NCBI GenBank assembly: GCA_024280735.1
Contig: JAJRPO010000058.1
Location: 32,179-96,178 of the forward strand
Reading direction: 5' to 3'
DNA from: Alphaproteobacteria bacterium
Lineage (GTDB): Bacteria; Pseudomonadota; Alphaproteobacteria; Rhodobacterales; Rhodobacteraceae
DNA: 64,000 nucleotides
In this document: in pieces, positions 1 to 8,195 of the stretch
Layout: each line of letters opens with the position of its first letter
How positions within the stretch are numbered: position 1 is the stretch's first letter
Program-made: the position numbers and the translations under genes
Notes under the pieces: generated by a model
What the model saw: the letters and a program-made list of their open reading frames with translations, nothing else
The model's database searches: none
Told to the model about the DNA's origin: nothing

Positions 1-1
1 C

Positions 2-925
2 ATATCGCCAAAAGATCGAGGTCTGACCTCGATAGGGACAGCGTGTTCGGGGATATTGTTGGACCGCAATCAATGGCTGTCAAATGAACAGGCGTTGGCA
101 CCACAGGACCGCGTTACAATCGGGTTCAATATCAATGCCAATGACCCCAAAATTCGTGAAAACCGGGCGGTGCGGTTCAAACATTGGGGGGTGATTTCAG
201 GCGGTGGCGGGTTGATTGTTGGCAATCATTTCTTTCAGGGTGACCCCATGGGCGGCGGCATTCGGACGGCAGGTTTGGTTATTGCCCAGAACCATCCGAA
301 GACCAGCATTGTTTGTAACTATATTGATAACTGTTCGATTGACTGGACAAATGAGCATGACGCAACACCCGATATTGTCAACGGGTTTTCTTTTGGTGGC
401 TTAACAATTACCGCCAATCATTTTACGTCATCTGAATCTGTTGCCTGGTTCTCGTGGTTACAGCTTAAACCACATGGCACTGGCCATTTCATCAATGGCT
501 TGAATATTTCTGGAAATGTTTTCAAAGCGCTAACAGGGCCGAATCTGGAGCGTGTTGATCGGGTGGACAGCTCAATTGCCGGGATGTTACCAGAACGTTA
601 CCGCAATATTAACGTGAGCGGGAACACGTTCACCAATGTAGATGAACCGTTTATGAATCCTGTCCACTTGGTGGCGGCGCAGGGTTCGGTAAGCACAAGT
701 TGGCGCACAGATGCGGCGCAGTTTTTGCCCTTTGAAGGCAGCGCGCGCAACATGACTGCGGCGGTTCCCGAGGGGGCAATCAAAAACGGTTCTAACGCCA
801 AAGTGTATACGCAGCCCTATTTTGAGGGCGAAAAAGGTGCGGGCGGTACGGCGTTTGATTTGTTCTGGTCAGAACCAGTCAAAGGATCAGTGCGCTGTAC
901 CATTCGCTGTGATGATTTCACCTAG
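2..925 (+). CDS. right-handed beta-helix protein, C-terminal part (5' end outside window)
   Basis: The reading frame is open from base 2 to the stop at 923-925, so the gene begins before the window; a TTG at 56 is internal. The visible part is about 307 residues. It shows repeated short blocks such as GLNISGNVF, INVSGNTF and GLTITANHF, spaced like rungs of a parallel beta-helix of the pectate-lyase/phage-tailspike fold. No catalytic residues can be assigned. A surface, polysaccharide-active or phage-like tail role is possible, but the N-terminus that would decide this is missing. The gene ends just before a bidirectional terminator shared with the convergent PopZ-like gene. Confidence 0.6.
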   Translation: MSPKDRGLTSIGTACSGILLDRNQWLSNEQALAPQDRVTIGFNINANDPKIRENRAVRFKHWGVISGGGGLIVGNHFFQGDPMGGGIRTAGLVIAQNHPKTSIVCNYIDNCSIDWTNEHDATPDIVNGFSFGGLTITANHFTSSESVAWFSWLQLKPHGTGHFINGLNISGNVFKALTGPNLERVDRVDSSIAGMLPERYRNINVSGNTFTNVDEPFMNPVHLVAAQGSVSTSWRTDAAQFLPFEGSARNMTAAVPEGAIKNGSNAKVYTQPYFEGEKGAGGTAFDLFWSEPVKGSVRCTIRCDDFT

Positions 926-944
926 GTCCTGCGCATTAAACCGT

Positions 945-974
945 AAAAACCCGCGTCATTTGGCGCGGGTTTTT
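945..974. terminator. bidirectional intrinsic terminator
   Basis: The arms AAAAACCCGCG (945-955) and CGCGGGTTTTT (964-974) form a perfect 11-bp stem with an A/T tract on each side. It lies between the convergent beta-helix gene (ends 925) and PopZ-like gene (ends 979), so it can terminate both. Confidence 0.8.
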
Positions 975-978
975 GGGG

Positions 979-1770
979 TTATTCAAAATCCCGAGACGCC
1001 AAAGCACGGTGAATCTCGCGGCGCACCAATTTGCGGACGTTGCGGGTGATCCGGTCGCCCAGTTCGCCTTGCAACTCTGAACGGACCATTTCGGAAACCA
1101 ACTCGCGTAGAGCCTCTTCGTCAAGGTAGGTGTCCGAATCAGAGGTGTAATCAACCTCGTCATAACCGTAGGTCGCGGTCTCTGGCGCATTGTCTTGCAG
1201 TTCAGACTCGGCGGCGACCTCATTTTCAGGCACCGTTTCCTCGGTAATTGGGTGGAGGATTTCGGGGTGGAACGAGGTGTCAGGCTCTGGTTTCGGTGAG
1301 TCCAGTTCAGGCACCAATTCGATGGTTTCGGCTTGTGGCTCGCTCTCGGCCATAATTTTTGGCGGGACAGTTACCGATTCTGGCTCAGGGTCTTCGACTT
1401 CTTGACCGGTAAATCCCCTTACTTCTGCCTCAAACGGTGCATCCTGTGTTTCGGTTTCTTGATCAAGAACTTCTGCAAAGGGCGCATCTTCCTGGGGGGG
1501 CTGGAAAAAAGTTTCCGGCTCCTGCGGGGTTTCTGCGCTTACGGGTGCTTGGAATATTTCTTCGGCACGAGCGGGGAGCGCGGTCTCTGGTACGCGAAAG
1601 GCAGGCGTTAGCACCAATTTTTCTGGTACTTCTACTGCGGTCTCAACTGTCTTTTTTGCTACATTATCTGCAACTATTTCATTTGTTACGGTGCGTGCTT
1701 CCTCGGAAACCAGCCTGCGGATGGACGACAATACGTCCTCCACATCCATTTTTCTACCTGCGTCGGACAT
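979..1770 (-). CDS. PopZ-like polar organizing protein (DUF2497 type)
   Basis: A 263-residue acidic protein. Residues 8-25 (MDVEDVLSSIRRLVSEEA) match the short N-terminal helix of PopZ/DUF2497 proteins. A long Pro/Glu-rich disordered middle follows, then a charged helical C-terminus (LRELVSEMVRSEL through RKLVRREIHRAL), the multimerising part in this family. PopZ forms a polar matrix that tethers the chromosome origin and signalling proteins in alphaproteobacteria. The start at 1770 is chosen because AGGAGAGGGCG directly precedes it; an in-frame start 51 bases upstream lacks this. The gene lies downstream of tolC on the same strand. The family call rests on architecture and end motifs; the middle is too divergent to help. 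Confidence 0.7.
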   Translation of the reverse strand: MSDAGRKMDVEDVLSSIRRLVSEEARTVTNEIVADNVAKKTVETAVEVPEKLVLTPAFRVPETALPARAEEIFQAPVSAETPQEPETFFQPPQEDAPFAEVLDQETETQDAPFEAEVRGFTGQEVEDPEPESVTVPPKIMAESEPQAETIELVPELDSPKPEPDTSFHPEILHPITEETVPENEVAAESELQDNAPETATYGYDEVDYTSDSDTYLDEEALRELVSEMVRSELQGELGDRITRNVRKLVRREIHRALASRDFE

Positions 1771-1883
1771 TCGCCCTCTCCTTTTGCCTCGGTCGCAGTG
1801 TACCGAGATCGGCGAGTCCAAACAACAGGGATTTCGGGGTGATGTTAACGAATTGCCCGCAACTGTGGCGATTCAATCAGCCT

Positions 1884-3299
1884 CTAGTTTTTGCGGCGCT
1901 TAAGCAGTTTGTCAAATATCTTTGAGCGTTTCAGGCCCAAAGGATTGGATTGCTGTTTGCTGACTTTGACATAATTCACATCGGGATTGTAGATTGGCAC
2001 ACCTAGTTTTAGATGCTCTGCTGTTAGCAGCCCCATTTCCGACAATACAGAATAAGCAGCCACATATTCATCGCGAATCGCTGACACGAGATTTGAACGG
2101 GCGGTCAAAACTTCTTGTTCAGCATTAAGCGTATCAAGGGTTGTGCGTGCGCCGAGCTTGGCCTCTTCGCGCACACCTTCAAAGGCAACAAGTGCAGCGC
2201 GCACCTGTTCGCGACCAGACACAATCGAGGCCCGCGCTACTTGCAACGTGGTAAAAGCATTTCGCAGGCTTTGGCGGGTGATATAGCCCTGTAATTGCAC
2301 ATTGGCCTGACTTTGTTCATAGCCGGCAAGGGCACGGCGGCGCGCGCTGTTGAGTTTGCCGCCGGCATAGATATTCATTGCACCCGTGATTTCAGCAGTC
2401 AGTGAATTGTTGGTCAAAGTTGTGTTAGTGCCAGTGTTGCGCCCTATCGTGTGGGTCAATGAGGCATCAAATTGTGGGTGGCGGTTTTTGTTAACCGATT
2501 GCAGAGTAAGCTCAGCAGCCTTGGCACTGAATTGTGCTTGCACCACGCGGGGATGTCTGGAAATGGCCACGGCCTCAGCTTTGGTCACGGTTGACGGGAT
2601 TTTCGGTGTAGGTGGTGGGGTGCGCAGGTTTCTGGGTTTGCTGCCGACAACGGCCACATAACTGTCAACGGAACGCATCAGATTGCCGCGATTGGCGGCA
2701 AGCGTGCTGAGCGCGGAGGCAAGGCGAGCCTGTGCCTGACTAACATCTGTGCGAGTGACTTCGCCAACTGCAAACCGATCATTGGCGGCGCGCACCTGTT
2801 CGCGCAAAACCCGCACGTTGTTATTCGCCAGACGTACAAAGGCCTGAGAGCTGCGCACATTCATAAAGGCGGTTACAGTATTCAATAAAACGGTCTGTTC
2901 CACGTTTTTCAACGCCTGACGTGATGCCAGCAACGACATGCGCGCCGCATGAACATCAAGTCGGTCTGCCCCACCATCATAGAGTTGCAAGCCCAATCGT
3001 GTGGAAAAGCTAAGCGTTGCCTGGCCAGTGTTGCCAGGCGCGCCAAAACCGGTGTTTCCCAGATCCTTTACACGGGATAATCTGCCTGACTGTGACAGGG
3101 TGGGCAACAAGTCACCACGTTGGTTGATGACATCCTCAACCGCAATGCGTTCCACCGCCTGTTGGCCGCGCAATTGCGGGTTTGTTGTATAGGCCTGTAC
3201 CAAGGCATCGGCGAGCGAGGTGGTTTGAGCGGTTGCGATCCCCGCACCTGACCAGATGATCAGTCCGGAGGTCACTGCTGTTTTTAGCCACTTTGTCAT
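1884..3299 (-). CDS. tolC: TolC family outer membrane channel protein
   Basis: A 471-residue protein with a signal peptide (cleavage likely after ...GIATA, residue 24) and the two OEP repeats of TolC. The start ...SLADALVQAYTTNPQLRGQQ is the classic TolC beginning, and the second half has the ...AAELTLQSVNKNRHPQFDASL segment. It should form a trimeric outer-membrane channel for type I secretion and tripartite efflux. No inner-membrane partner is encoded nearby, so it probably serves several systems. AAGGATAGG precedes the ATG. It sits 72 bases after pcm, in the pcm-tolC order seen in many alphaproteobacteria. Confidence 0.93.
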   Translation of the reverse strand: MTKWLKTAVTSGLIIWSGAGIATAQTTSLADALVQAYTTNPQLRGQQAVERIAVEDVINQRGDLLPTLSQSGRLSRVKDLGNTGFGAPGNTGQATLSFSTRLGLQLYDGGADRLDVHAARMSLLASRQALKNVEQTVLLNTVTAFMNVRSSQAFVRLANNNVRVLREQVRAANDRFAVGEVTRTDVSQAQARLASALSTLAANRGNLMRSVDSYVAVVGSKPRNLRTPPPTPKIPSTVTKAEAVAISRHPRVVQAQFSAKAAELTLQSVNKNRHPQFDASLTHTIGRNTGTNTTLTNNSLTAEITGAMNIYAGGKLNSARRRALAGYEQSQANVQLQGYITRQSLRNAFTTLQVARASIVSGREQVRAALVAFEGVREEAKLGARTTLDTLNAEQEVLTARSNLVSAIRDEYVAAYSVLSEMGLLTAEHLKLGVPIYNPDVNYVKVSKQQSNPLGLKRSKIFDKLLKRRKN

Positions 3300-3371
3300 A
3301 AAAACCTATCCTTGGTCTGATCGCCGCAACACGGCGAAAATTCTTCTTGGGGCACAATAAGCGTGCCGTTG

Positions 3372-4028
3372 TTAACTAAAACTGAATTCTGCCGCCTTTT
3401 TAAAGCCGTCCAAAACCGGAGCAGCAGCGGCAAAAGCATTGCGCCAGTCGATGTGATCGCCCCGTTTGTGGCCAATTTGGCACTGGCCCTGCGCGCCGTT
3501 GATCGACAATACCGCAATTCGGCCGCCATCCTTGAGCTGATCTGACACGCTTGCCGGAACCTGTTCCACGCCCCCTTGAATGATGATCACATCATAGGGG
3601 CCATGTTTGGGCGCGCCAGCTGTCAGCGATCCGGCAATCACCGCCGCATTATCAACTGAATTTGCCCCGAGCAGGGAAATAGCCTCTTCGGCCAGCGCTT
3701 CGTCATTTTCAATGCAAACCACGGCCTCGGCCAAATGCGCAATCACAGCGCTGGAATATCCCAACCCGCAGCCCAGATCAAGAACCAGCTCATCGGGTTG
3801 AATATTCAACGCATCCAGCATTTTCGCGAATGTCCGCGCATCCAGCAGAACCCGCCCTGACCCCAGATCAAGGTGTTCGCTGCAATAGGCCACACCTTTG
3901 AGTCGGTCTGGTACGAACTCCTCACGCGGGATGCTCAACAAAGCCTCGATGATCGGGTATTTGGTAACATCGGAGGGGCGCACCTGGCAATCAACCATCA
4001 TGGTCCGCGCGGCTGCGAAATCTGTCAT
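3372..4028 (-). CDS. pcm: protein-L-isoaspartate O-methyltransferase family protein
   Basis: A 218-residue SAM-dependent methyltransferase of the PCMT family. It has the family start MVDCQVRPSDVTKYPIIEAL (residues 11-30), motif I LVLDLGCGLGYSS (81-93) and the acidic ribose contact CIENDE (105-110). PCMT enzymes repair isoaspartyl damage in proteins; this alphaproteobacterial branch next to tolC is usually annotated the same way, although its activity is less certain than that of E. coli Pcm. The ATG at 4028 is preferred over a TTG five codons upstream because the GGGGGA between them is the likely ribosome site. Confidence 0.85.
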   Translation of the reverse strand: MTDFAAARTMMVDCQVRPSDVTKYPIIEALLSIPREEFVPDRLKGVAYCSEHLDLGSGRVLLDARTFAKMLDALNIQPDELVLDLGCGLGYSSAVIAHLAEAVVCIENDEALAEEAISLLGANSVDNAAVIAGSLTAGAPKHGPYDVIIIQGGVEQVPASVSDQLKDGGRIAVLSINGAQGQCQIGHKRGDHIDWRNAFAAAAPVLDGFKKAAEFSFS

Positions 4029-4243
4029 TTTCAGTTCCCCCAAGGAAAAGTGTTCATTGCTTACTTACAGAGTCGCGCCACAGTATGATAGGGGCGGGGT
4101 GCTGCCAAGGGCTATCGCGCGGGGCAGGCTAGAAAAGAGTATTTGTCACAGATATATTGACAGGACTGGCCATGTCCCACACTGTTTATACGGCGAGTAC
4201 GCAATTGACTTGCTGATCAGTTTCTTATTGTGGAGCGCTTAAA

Positions 4244-5725
4244 ATGGCCCAAGATTTTGCCCCCCAAAACTTGTTGATCCTGATTTCTGACGAACATCGC
4301 AAGGACGCGATGGGTTGCATGGGCCACCCGATTGTCAAAACGCCCAATCTGGATGCGCTTGCCGGGCGCGGCTGCCTGTTTGAAAACGCCTATACCCCGT
4401 CGCCGATGTGCGTCCCAACACGTGCCAGCCTTGCTTGCGGGGACCATGTTCACAATATTGGCCATTGGGACAGTGCGACGCCTTACGACGGGCAGCTGCG
4501 CAGTTGGATGCACAGGTTGCGGGATCAAGGGGTTGATGTGGCCTCCATCGGCAAATTGCATTTTCGCAGTGGCGAGGATGACAATGGCTTCACCGAAGAA
4601 ATCTTGCCGATGCATGTGGTTGGCGGCGTGGGTTGGGCGGTTGGCTTGTTGCGCAAAGATCCACCGGCCTATGATTCCGGCGCGGAACTGGCGCAGGATG
4701 TGGGGGCGGGGAACAGTTCGTACACGGATTATGATCTTGCGATTACGGCGGCGGCGGAGGATTGGTTGCAGGCTCGGGCAGGGGCCGCTGATCCTTGGGC
4801 CTGTTTTGTGTCATTGGTCAGTCCGCATTATCCCCTGACTGCACCGCAAGAATATTACGATATGTATGATCCAGCGCTGATGGACCTGCCTGTCGGCTAT
4901 CAGAACATGCAAAGGCCTGACCATCCAGAATTGCAGCATATCGCCGAATTCTTCGACTATAACCGCCATTTTGATGAGCAGAAAACCCGCGAGGCCAAGG
5001 CGGCCTATTATGGCCTGACCAGCTTCATGGATGATTGCATGGGGCGTGTCCTTGCGGCGCTCGCGGCCAGTGGGCAGGCGGAAAATACGGTGGTGATCTA
5101 TGTTTCGGATCACGGAGAGATGCTGGGCGATCACGGGTTCTGGACCAAGCAAGTGATGTATGAGGCCTCGGTTGGGGTGCCGATGATTGTGGCGGGGCCG
5201 GGAATGCCTGCGGGGCGACGGGTAAAAACCGGCACCACATTGCTTGATCTGGCGGCGACGGCCTTTGATGTTTTCGGGATTCCCATTGATGCGGAAATTG
5301 CGGCACTGCCGGGGAAATCTTTGGTTGATATTGCCGTACAGCCCGATGATCTGGATCGGACTGTATTTAGCGAGTACCACGACGGCGGCTCTACAACCGG
5401 CACGTTTATGGTGCGGTGGGATCGCTGGAAATACATTCACTACGTGGGGCTTGCAGCGCAGTTATTCGATTTGGTTGCGGACCCACAGGAGTTCCGAAAT
5501 TTGGCTGATGAAAAAGGGCCGGCGGTGTTGTCAGCCCTTAACGAGGGCGAGCGGCGCTTGCGTTTGATTTGTGATCCCGAGGCGGTAAATGAGCGTTGTC
5601 TGGCAGATCAAGCCCGCCGCATCGCAGAGTTAGGGGGTGCTGAGAAATGTGCAACCGCCTATTCCTTTAACCATACTCCTACGCCAGATGAGCAGGAAGA
5701 CATGCGTGAAGGCGCGCCGCTTTAG
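4244..5725 (+). CDS. sulfatase (arylsulfatase / choline-sulfatase-like)
   Basis: A 493-residue alkaline-phosphatase-superfamily sulfatase without a signal peptide, so probably cytoplasmic. It carries the formylglycine signature C-V-P-T-R at 56-60 (SPMCVPTRASLACG), an N-terminal metal site around D16, and the second metal motif VSDHGEMLGDHG. It should hydrolyse a sulfate (or related phosphonate) ester once C56 is converted to formylglycine; no converting enzyme is visible in the window. GGAG lies 8 bases before the ATG. Its 3' end overlaps the convergent DUF2235 gene by four bases. The substrate is unknown; cytoplasmic choline-sulfatase-like enzymes are common in marine roseobacters. Confidence 0.85.
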   Translation: MAQDFAPQNLLILISDEHRKDAMGCMGHPIVKTPNLDALAGRGCLFENAYTPSPMCVPTRASLACGDHVHNIGHWDSATPYDGQLRSWMHRLRDQGVDVASIGKLHFRSGEDDNGFTEEILPMHVVGGVGWAVGLLRKDPPAYDSGAELAQDVGAGNSSYTDYDLAITAAAEDWLQARAGAADPWACFVSLVSPHYPLTAPQEYYDMYDPALMDLPVGYQNMQRPDHPELQHIAEFFDYNRHFDEQKTREAKAAYYGLTSFMDDCMGRVLAALAASGQAENTVVIYVSDHGEMLGDHGFWTKQVMYEASVGVPMIVAGPGMPAGRRVKTGTTLLDLAATAFDVFGIPIDAEIAALPGKSLVDIAVQPDDLDRTVFSEYHDGGSTTGTFMVRWDRWKYIHYVGLAAQLFDLVADPQEFRNLADEKGPAVLSALNEGERRLRLICDPEAVNERCLADQARRIAELGGAEKCATAYSFNHTPTPDEQEDMREGAPL

Positions 5726-6726
5726 ACGGGGGGCGGTTGGCGAAGCGGCTGCGGTAATGGGGCAAGATGCTTGCGCCGCGCCACCGACGAATGGATGTAT
5801 TCCCCCGGTTTTTCCCCAATAGCCCGCGGACTGCGCAGCAAAAAGAAGCGCGCTATACCGGAACGGCTGCCGATGGCGGGGGCGTTTGCATCGCAGGGGA
5901 ACCTATCACGCCAGTTTTCAGGCAGTTTGATGCCGCACATCTCGGCCCGCTCCAGCATCCAGACCAGCGGGATATTGGTCAGGCCGCGCGGTGACGAAGG
6001 CTTGTCAACATGGCCGCCGATATCCGCATGGGCGCCGGTGAACCAAGCTTGTTCGAGGTGACCACGCCAGCCTTTCTCTGTGTCCCACATGATAGGGCAA
6101 AAGGCGTTGCGGTCTTCGTCTATTGCCAGCGCGTGAAAGGCGTTTTTGACCGGTTTACACACCTGATCATTGTGGAAATCCGTGGCCATAGGCGCGAGAT
6201 AGGACAGCACTGGATAAGGCAGGCCAAGGGTTTTAACCGTATCCCAAACGCCTATCATCTCGATTTCTACCTGCGCATGGCAGTGCAAATCCTTGAAGGT
6301 TTGCAACGGCGCACCGGTGGTTTGCTTTTCATACAAATGAAACGCCATGTTTATTTTGCGTCGCCGGGCGCTGGATTTTCGTACCAATCCCAAATGGTTA
6401 ATCATCCCCGCCACCGAGCGCACAGCGAAGGCCCCGCGCGAAAAGCCGAACAGATAGATTTTATCCCCGGGTTGATAGTTCTTGCACAGCTGCGCATAGG
6501 CATCGCGGATCAGCCCGTTTATCCCCCAACCGCTGGCAATTGTTACCCAGCTCCAGAACCCGTGCCCCTGAATACCCGCATTATACCAAAGACTTGTGTC
6601 ATGGTCATTCGTGGCCTCCCCCAGCAGCTTATACAACAAACCCGCATTGGTCTCCGTCCCCGCCCGCAGATTGCTCTGGGTGCCGTCGATGACTATGATA
6701 TGTTTGTGGGGCGGACGGGGGGTCAT
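5722..6726 (-). CDS. DUF2235 domain alpha/beta-hydrolase
   Basis: A 334-residue protein that is almost entirely a DUF2235 domain. It begins with KHIIVIDGTQSNL (8-20), and the nucleophile elbow GFSRG is at 94-98 (S96) in YLFGFSRGAFAVRSVAG. The family includes T6SS phospholipase effectors (Tle1), but stand-alone versions of this size are common and mostly uncharacterised. No T6SS, immunity or VgrG genes are nearby, so an effector role is not supported. It is convergent with the sulfatase, with a 4-base overlap. Confidence 0.8.
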   Translation of the reverse strand: MTPRPPHKHIIVIDGTQSNLRAGTETNAGLLYKLLGEATNDHDTSLWYNAGIQGHGFWSWVTIASGWGINGLIRDAYAQLCKNYQPGDKIYLFGFSRGAFAVRSVAGMINHLGLVRKSSARRRKINMAFHLYEKQTTGAPLQTFKDLHCHAQVEIEMIGVWDTVKTLGLPYPVLSYLAPMATDFHNDQVCKPVKNAFHALAIDEDRNAFCPIMWDTEKGWRGHLEQAWFTGAHADIGGHVDKPSSPRGLTNIPLVWMLERAEMCGIKLPENWRDRFPCDANAPAIGSRSGIARFFLLRSPRAIGEKPGEYIHSSVARRKHLAPLPQPLRQPPPV

Positions 6727-6905
6727 GGGGCCAGTTTCGGTTAATTCACGGGGATTGCCAAGGCAAAGCTTAGCACGGTTTGGTTATCAAATTGTAACAT
6801 GGCGCGTTTGCGAGATAATATCATGGAAAATGTCGCGGCGGGGATTGTCTTGGCCACAAGTTTGGTATTCTTCTTACAAAATAACTGCCAACCTGAGAGG
6901 CCCGC

Positions 6906-7541
6906 ATGGACAAAGTAAATTTTACCCAGATGAAAGACGGCACACAGGCGGAATATGAATTCCTGAATGCCCATGAAACAGCCTATACCAAAGGCACGGC
7001 GGACCGATTGCTGGATACTTTGCGGGATCTGGACGAGAGCCTGTCGGGCTATCAAATCACACGGCTGGGCCACTCAGTGCAATCCGCGACCCGTGCGTGG
7101 CGCGGTGGGGCGGATATTGATTGGGTTGTTTCGGCCTTGCTGCATGATATTGGCGACATTTATGCGCCTTATAACCATGATGAATACGCGGCCACGGTTT
7201 TGAAGCCGTTTGTGCGCGAGCAATGCCGTTGGGTGGTGGAAAAACACGGCGATTTCCAGATGCTTTACTACGGTCAACACTTGCCCGGATTCGATCAAAA
7301 CAAACGCGAACGTCACCGCGGCCACAAATATTTCGACGATTGCGCCGAGTTCTGCGAATGCTGGGATCAGGCCAGCTTTGACCCCGATTACGACGACTTG
7401 CCGCTTGAGTTTTTCCGCCCGATGGTGCGCGAGGTATTTGCCCGTGAACCCTATGATCCGGCGGTTATGGAGGCAGCGGCGCGGCCTCTCACGGATAAGG
7501 CAAACGCGCAGCTCAGGATTTCGGGTCAGGTTTTCGGATGA
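6906..7541 (+). CDS. HD-domain protein, PhnZ/TmpB-type oxygenase-like
   Basis: A 211-residue HD-domain protein. The pattern is Q51-I-T-R-L-G-H56-S-V-Q, then SALLH80-D81-I-G-D, H91, EKH114-G-D, and W-D154. The 24-residue spacing from H56 to H80 and the later WD resemble, from memory, the diiron oxygenase PhnZ (2-amino-1-hydroxyethylphosphonate dioxygenase) more than ordinary phosphohydrolases. PhnZ-like enzymes cleave the C-P bond of phosphonates with O2. No phnY-type partner is adjacent, so the substrate is open, and a plain HD phosphohydrolase remains possible. The gene is followed 48 bases later by apt. Confidence 0.7.
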   Translation: MDKVNFTQMKDGTQAEYEFLNAHETAYTKGTADRLLDTLRDLDESLSGYQITRLGHSVQSATRAWRGGADIDWVVSALLHDIGDIYAPYNHDEYAATVLKPFVREQCRWVVEKHGDFQMLYYGQHLPGFDQNKRERHRGHKYFDDCAEFCECWDQASFDPDYDDLPLEFFRPMVREVFAREPYDPAVMEAAARPLTDKANAQLRISGQVFG

Positions 7542-7589
7542 CGCAGGGGGGAAACCGCGCTAAAGGAGTGCCGACCTGAAGGAAAAGCC

Positions 7590-8120
7590 ATGAAAACCGT
7601 CAAAGACTACATCCGCACCATCGTTGATTTCCCCCATGAGGGCATCATGTTTCGCGACGTGACTACCCTGTTCGCCGACCCGCGCGGCTTTCGTATGGCA
7701 GTGGACCAGATGTTGCACCCCTATGCGGGGATGCGCATCGACAAGGTGGTGGGACTGGAGGCGCGCGGCTTTATCCTTGGCGGTGCCATTGCGCATCAAT
7801 TGACCGTTGGTTTTGTGCCCATCCGCAAGAAAGGCAAACTGCCCGGCGCGGTGATTTCCGAATCTTATACGCTGGAATACGGCGAGGCGGTGATGGAAAT
7901 CCACGACGACGCTATTGCAGCGGGGGAGCGCATTTTGGTGGTCGATGATTTGCTGGCCACGGGCGGCACCGCCGCCGCTGGCATTAAGTTGATTGAACGG
8001 CTGGGCGGTGAAATAATTTCAACCAGTTTCATCATCGACCTGCCCGAATTGGGCGGGCGCAAGGTGCTGGAAGACATGGGTATGGAAGTGAATGTATTGT
8101 GCGAGTTTGAGGGGGAGTAA
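7590..8120 (+). CDS. apt: adenine phosphoribosyltransferase
   Basis: A 176-residue cytoplasmic purine-salvage enzyme converting adenine plus PRPP to AMP. It has the PRPP-binding loop [16 protein letters not shown] (115-130) and the APT-specific start [20 protein letters not shown]. Length and ends match the family. AAGGAAAAGCC precedes the ATG. A strong inverted repeat directly follows the stop. Confidence 0.96.
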   Translation: MKTVKDYIRTIVDFPHEGIMFRDVTTLFADPRGFRMAVDQMLHPYAGMRIDKVVGLEARGFILGGAIAHQLTVGFVPIRKKGKLPGAVISESYTLEYGEAVMEIHDDAIAAGERILVVDDLLATGGTAAAGIKLIERLGGEIISTSFIIDLPELGGRKVLEDMGMEVNVLCEFEGE

Positions 8121-8133
8121 ACGGCTCTGACTT

Positions 8134-8195
8134 GCCCCGCACTTGATGCGGGGCCGCCTGGCAATAACGGCGAGGCCCCGCATCAAGTGCGGGGC
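8134..8195. repeat. double-hairpin inverted repeat (GCCCCGCA...TGCGGGGC)
   Basis: Two 22-bp arms, 8134-8155 and 8174-8195, are perfect reverse complements. Each arm is itself a hairpin (CCCCGCA, loop CTTGA, TGCGGGG). The unit lies between apt (+) and the PLP decarboxylase (-), where it can terminate both. The right arm supplies the last codons and TGA stop (8183-8185) of the decarboxylase. Confidence 0.8.

Noticed and set aside
5722..6726. DUF2235 protein as a T6SS effector
   Set aside because: The family includes Tle1 effectors, but no T6SS, VgrG, PAAR or immunity gene lies nearby and no signal or fused domain is present.
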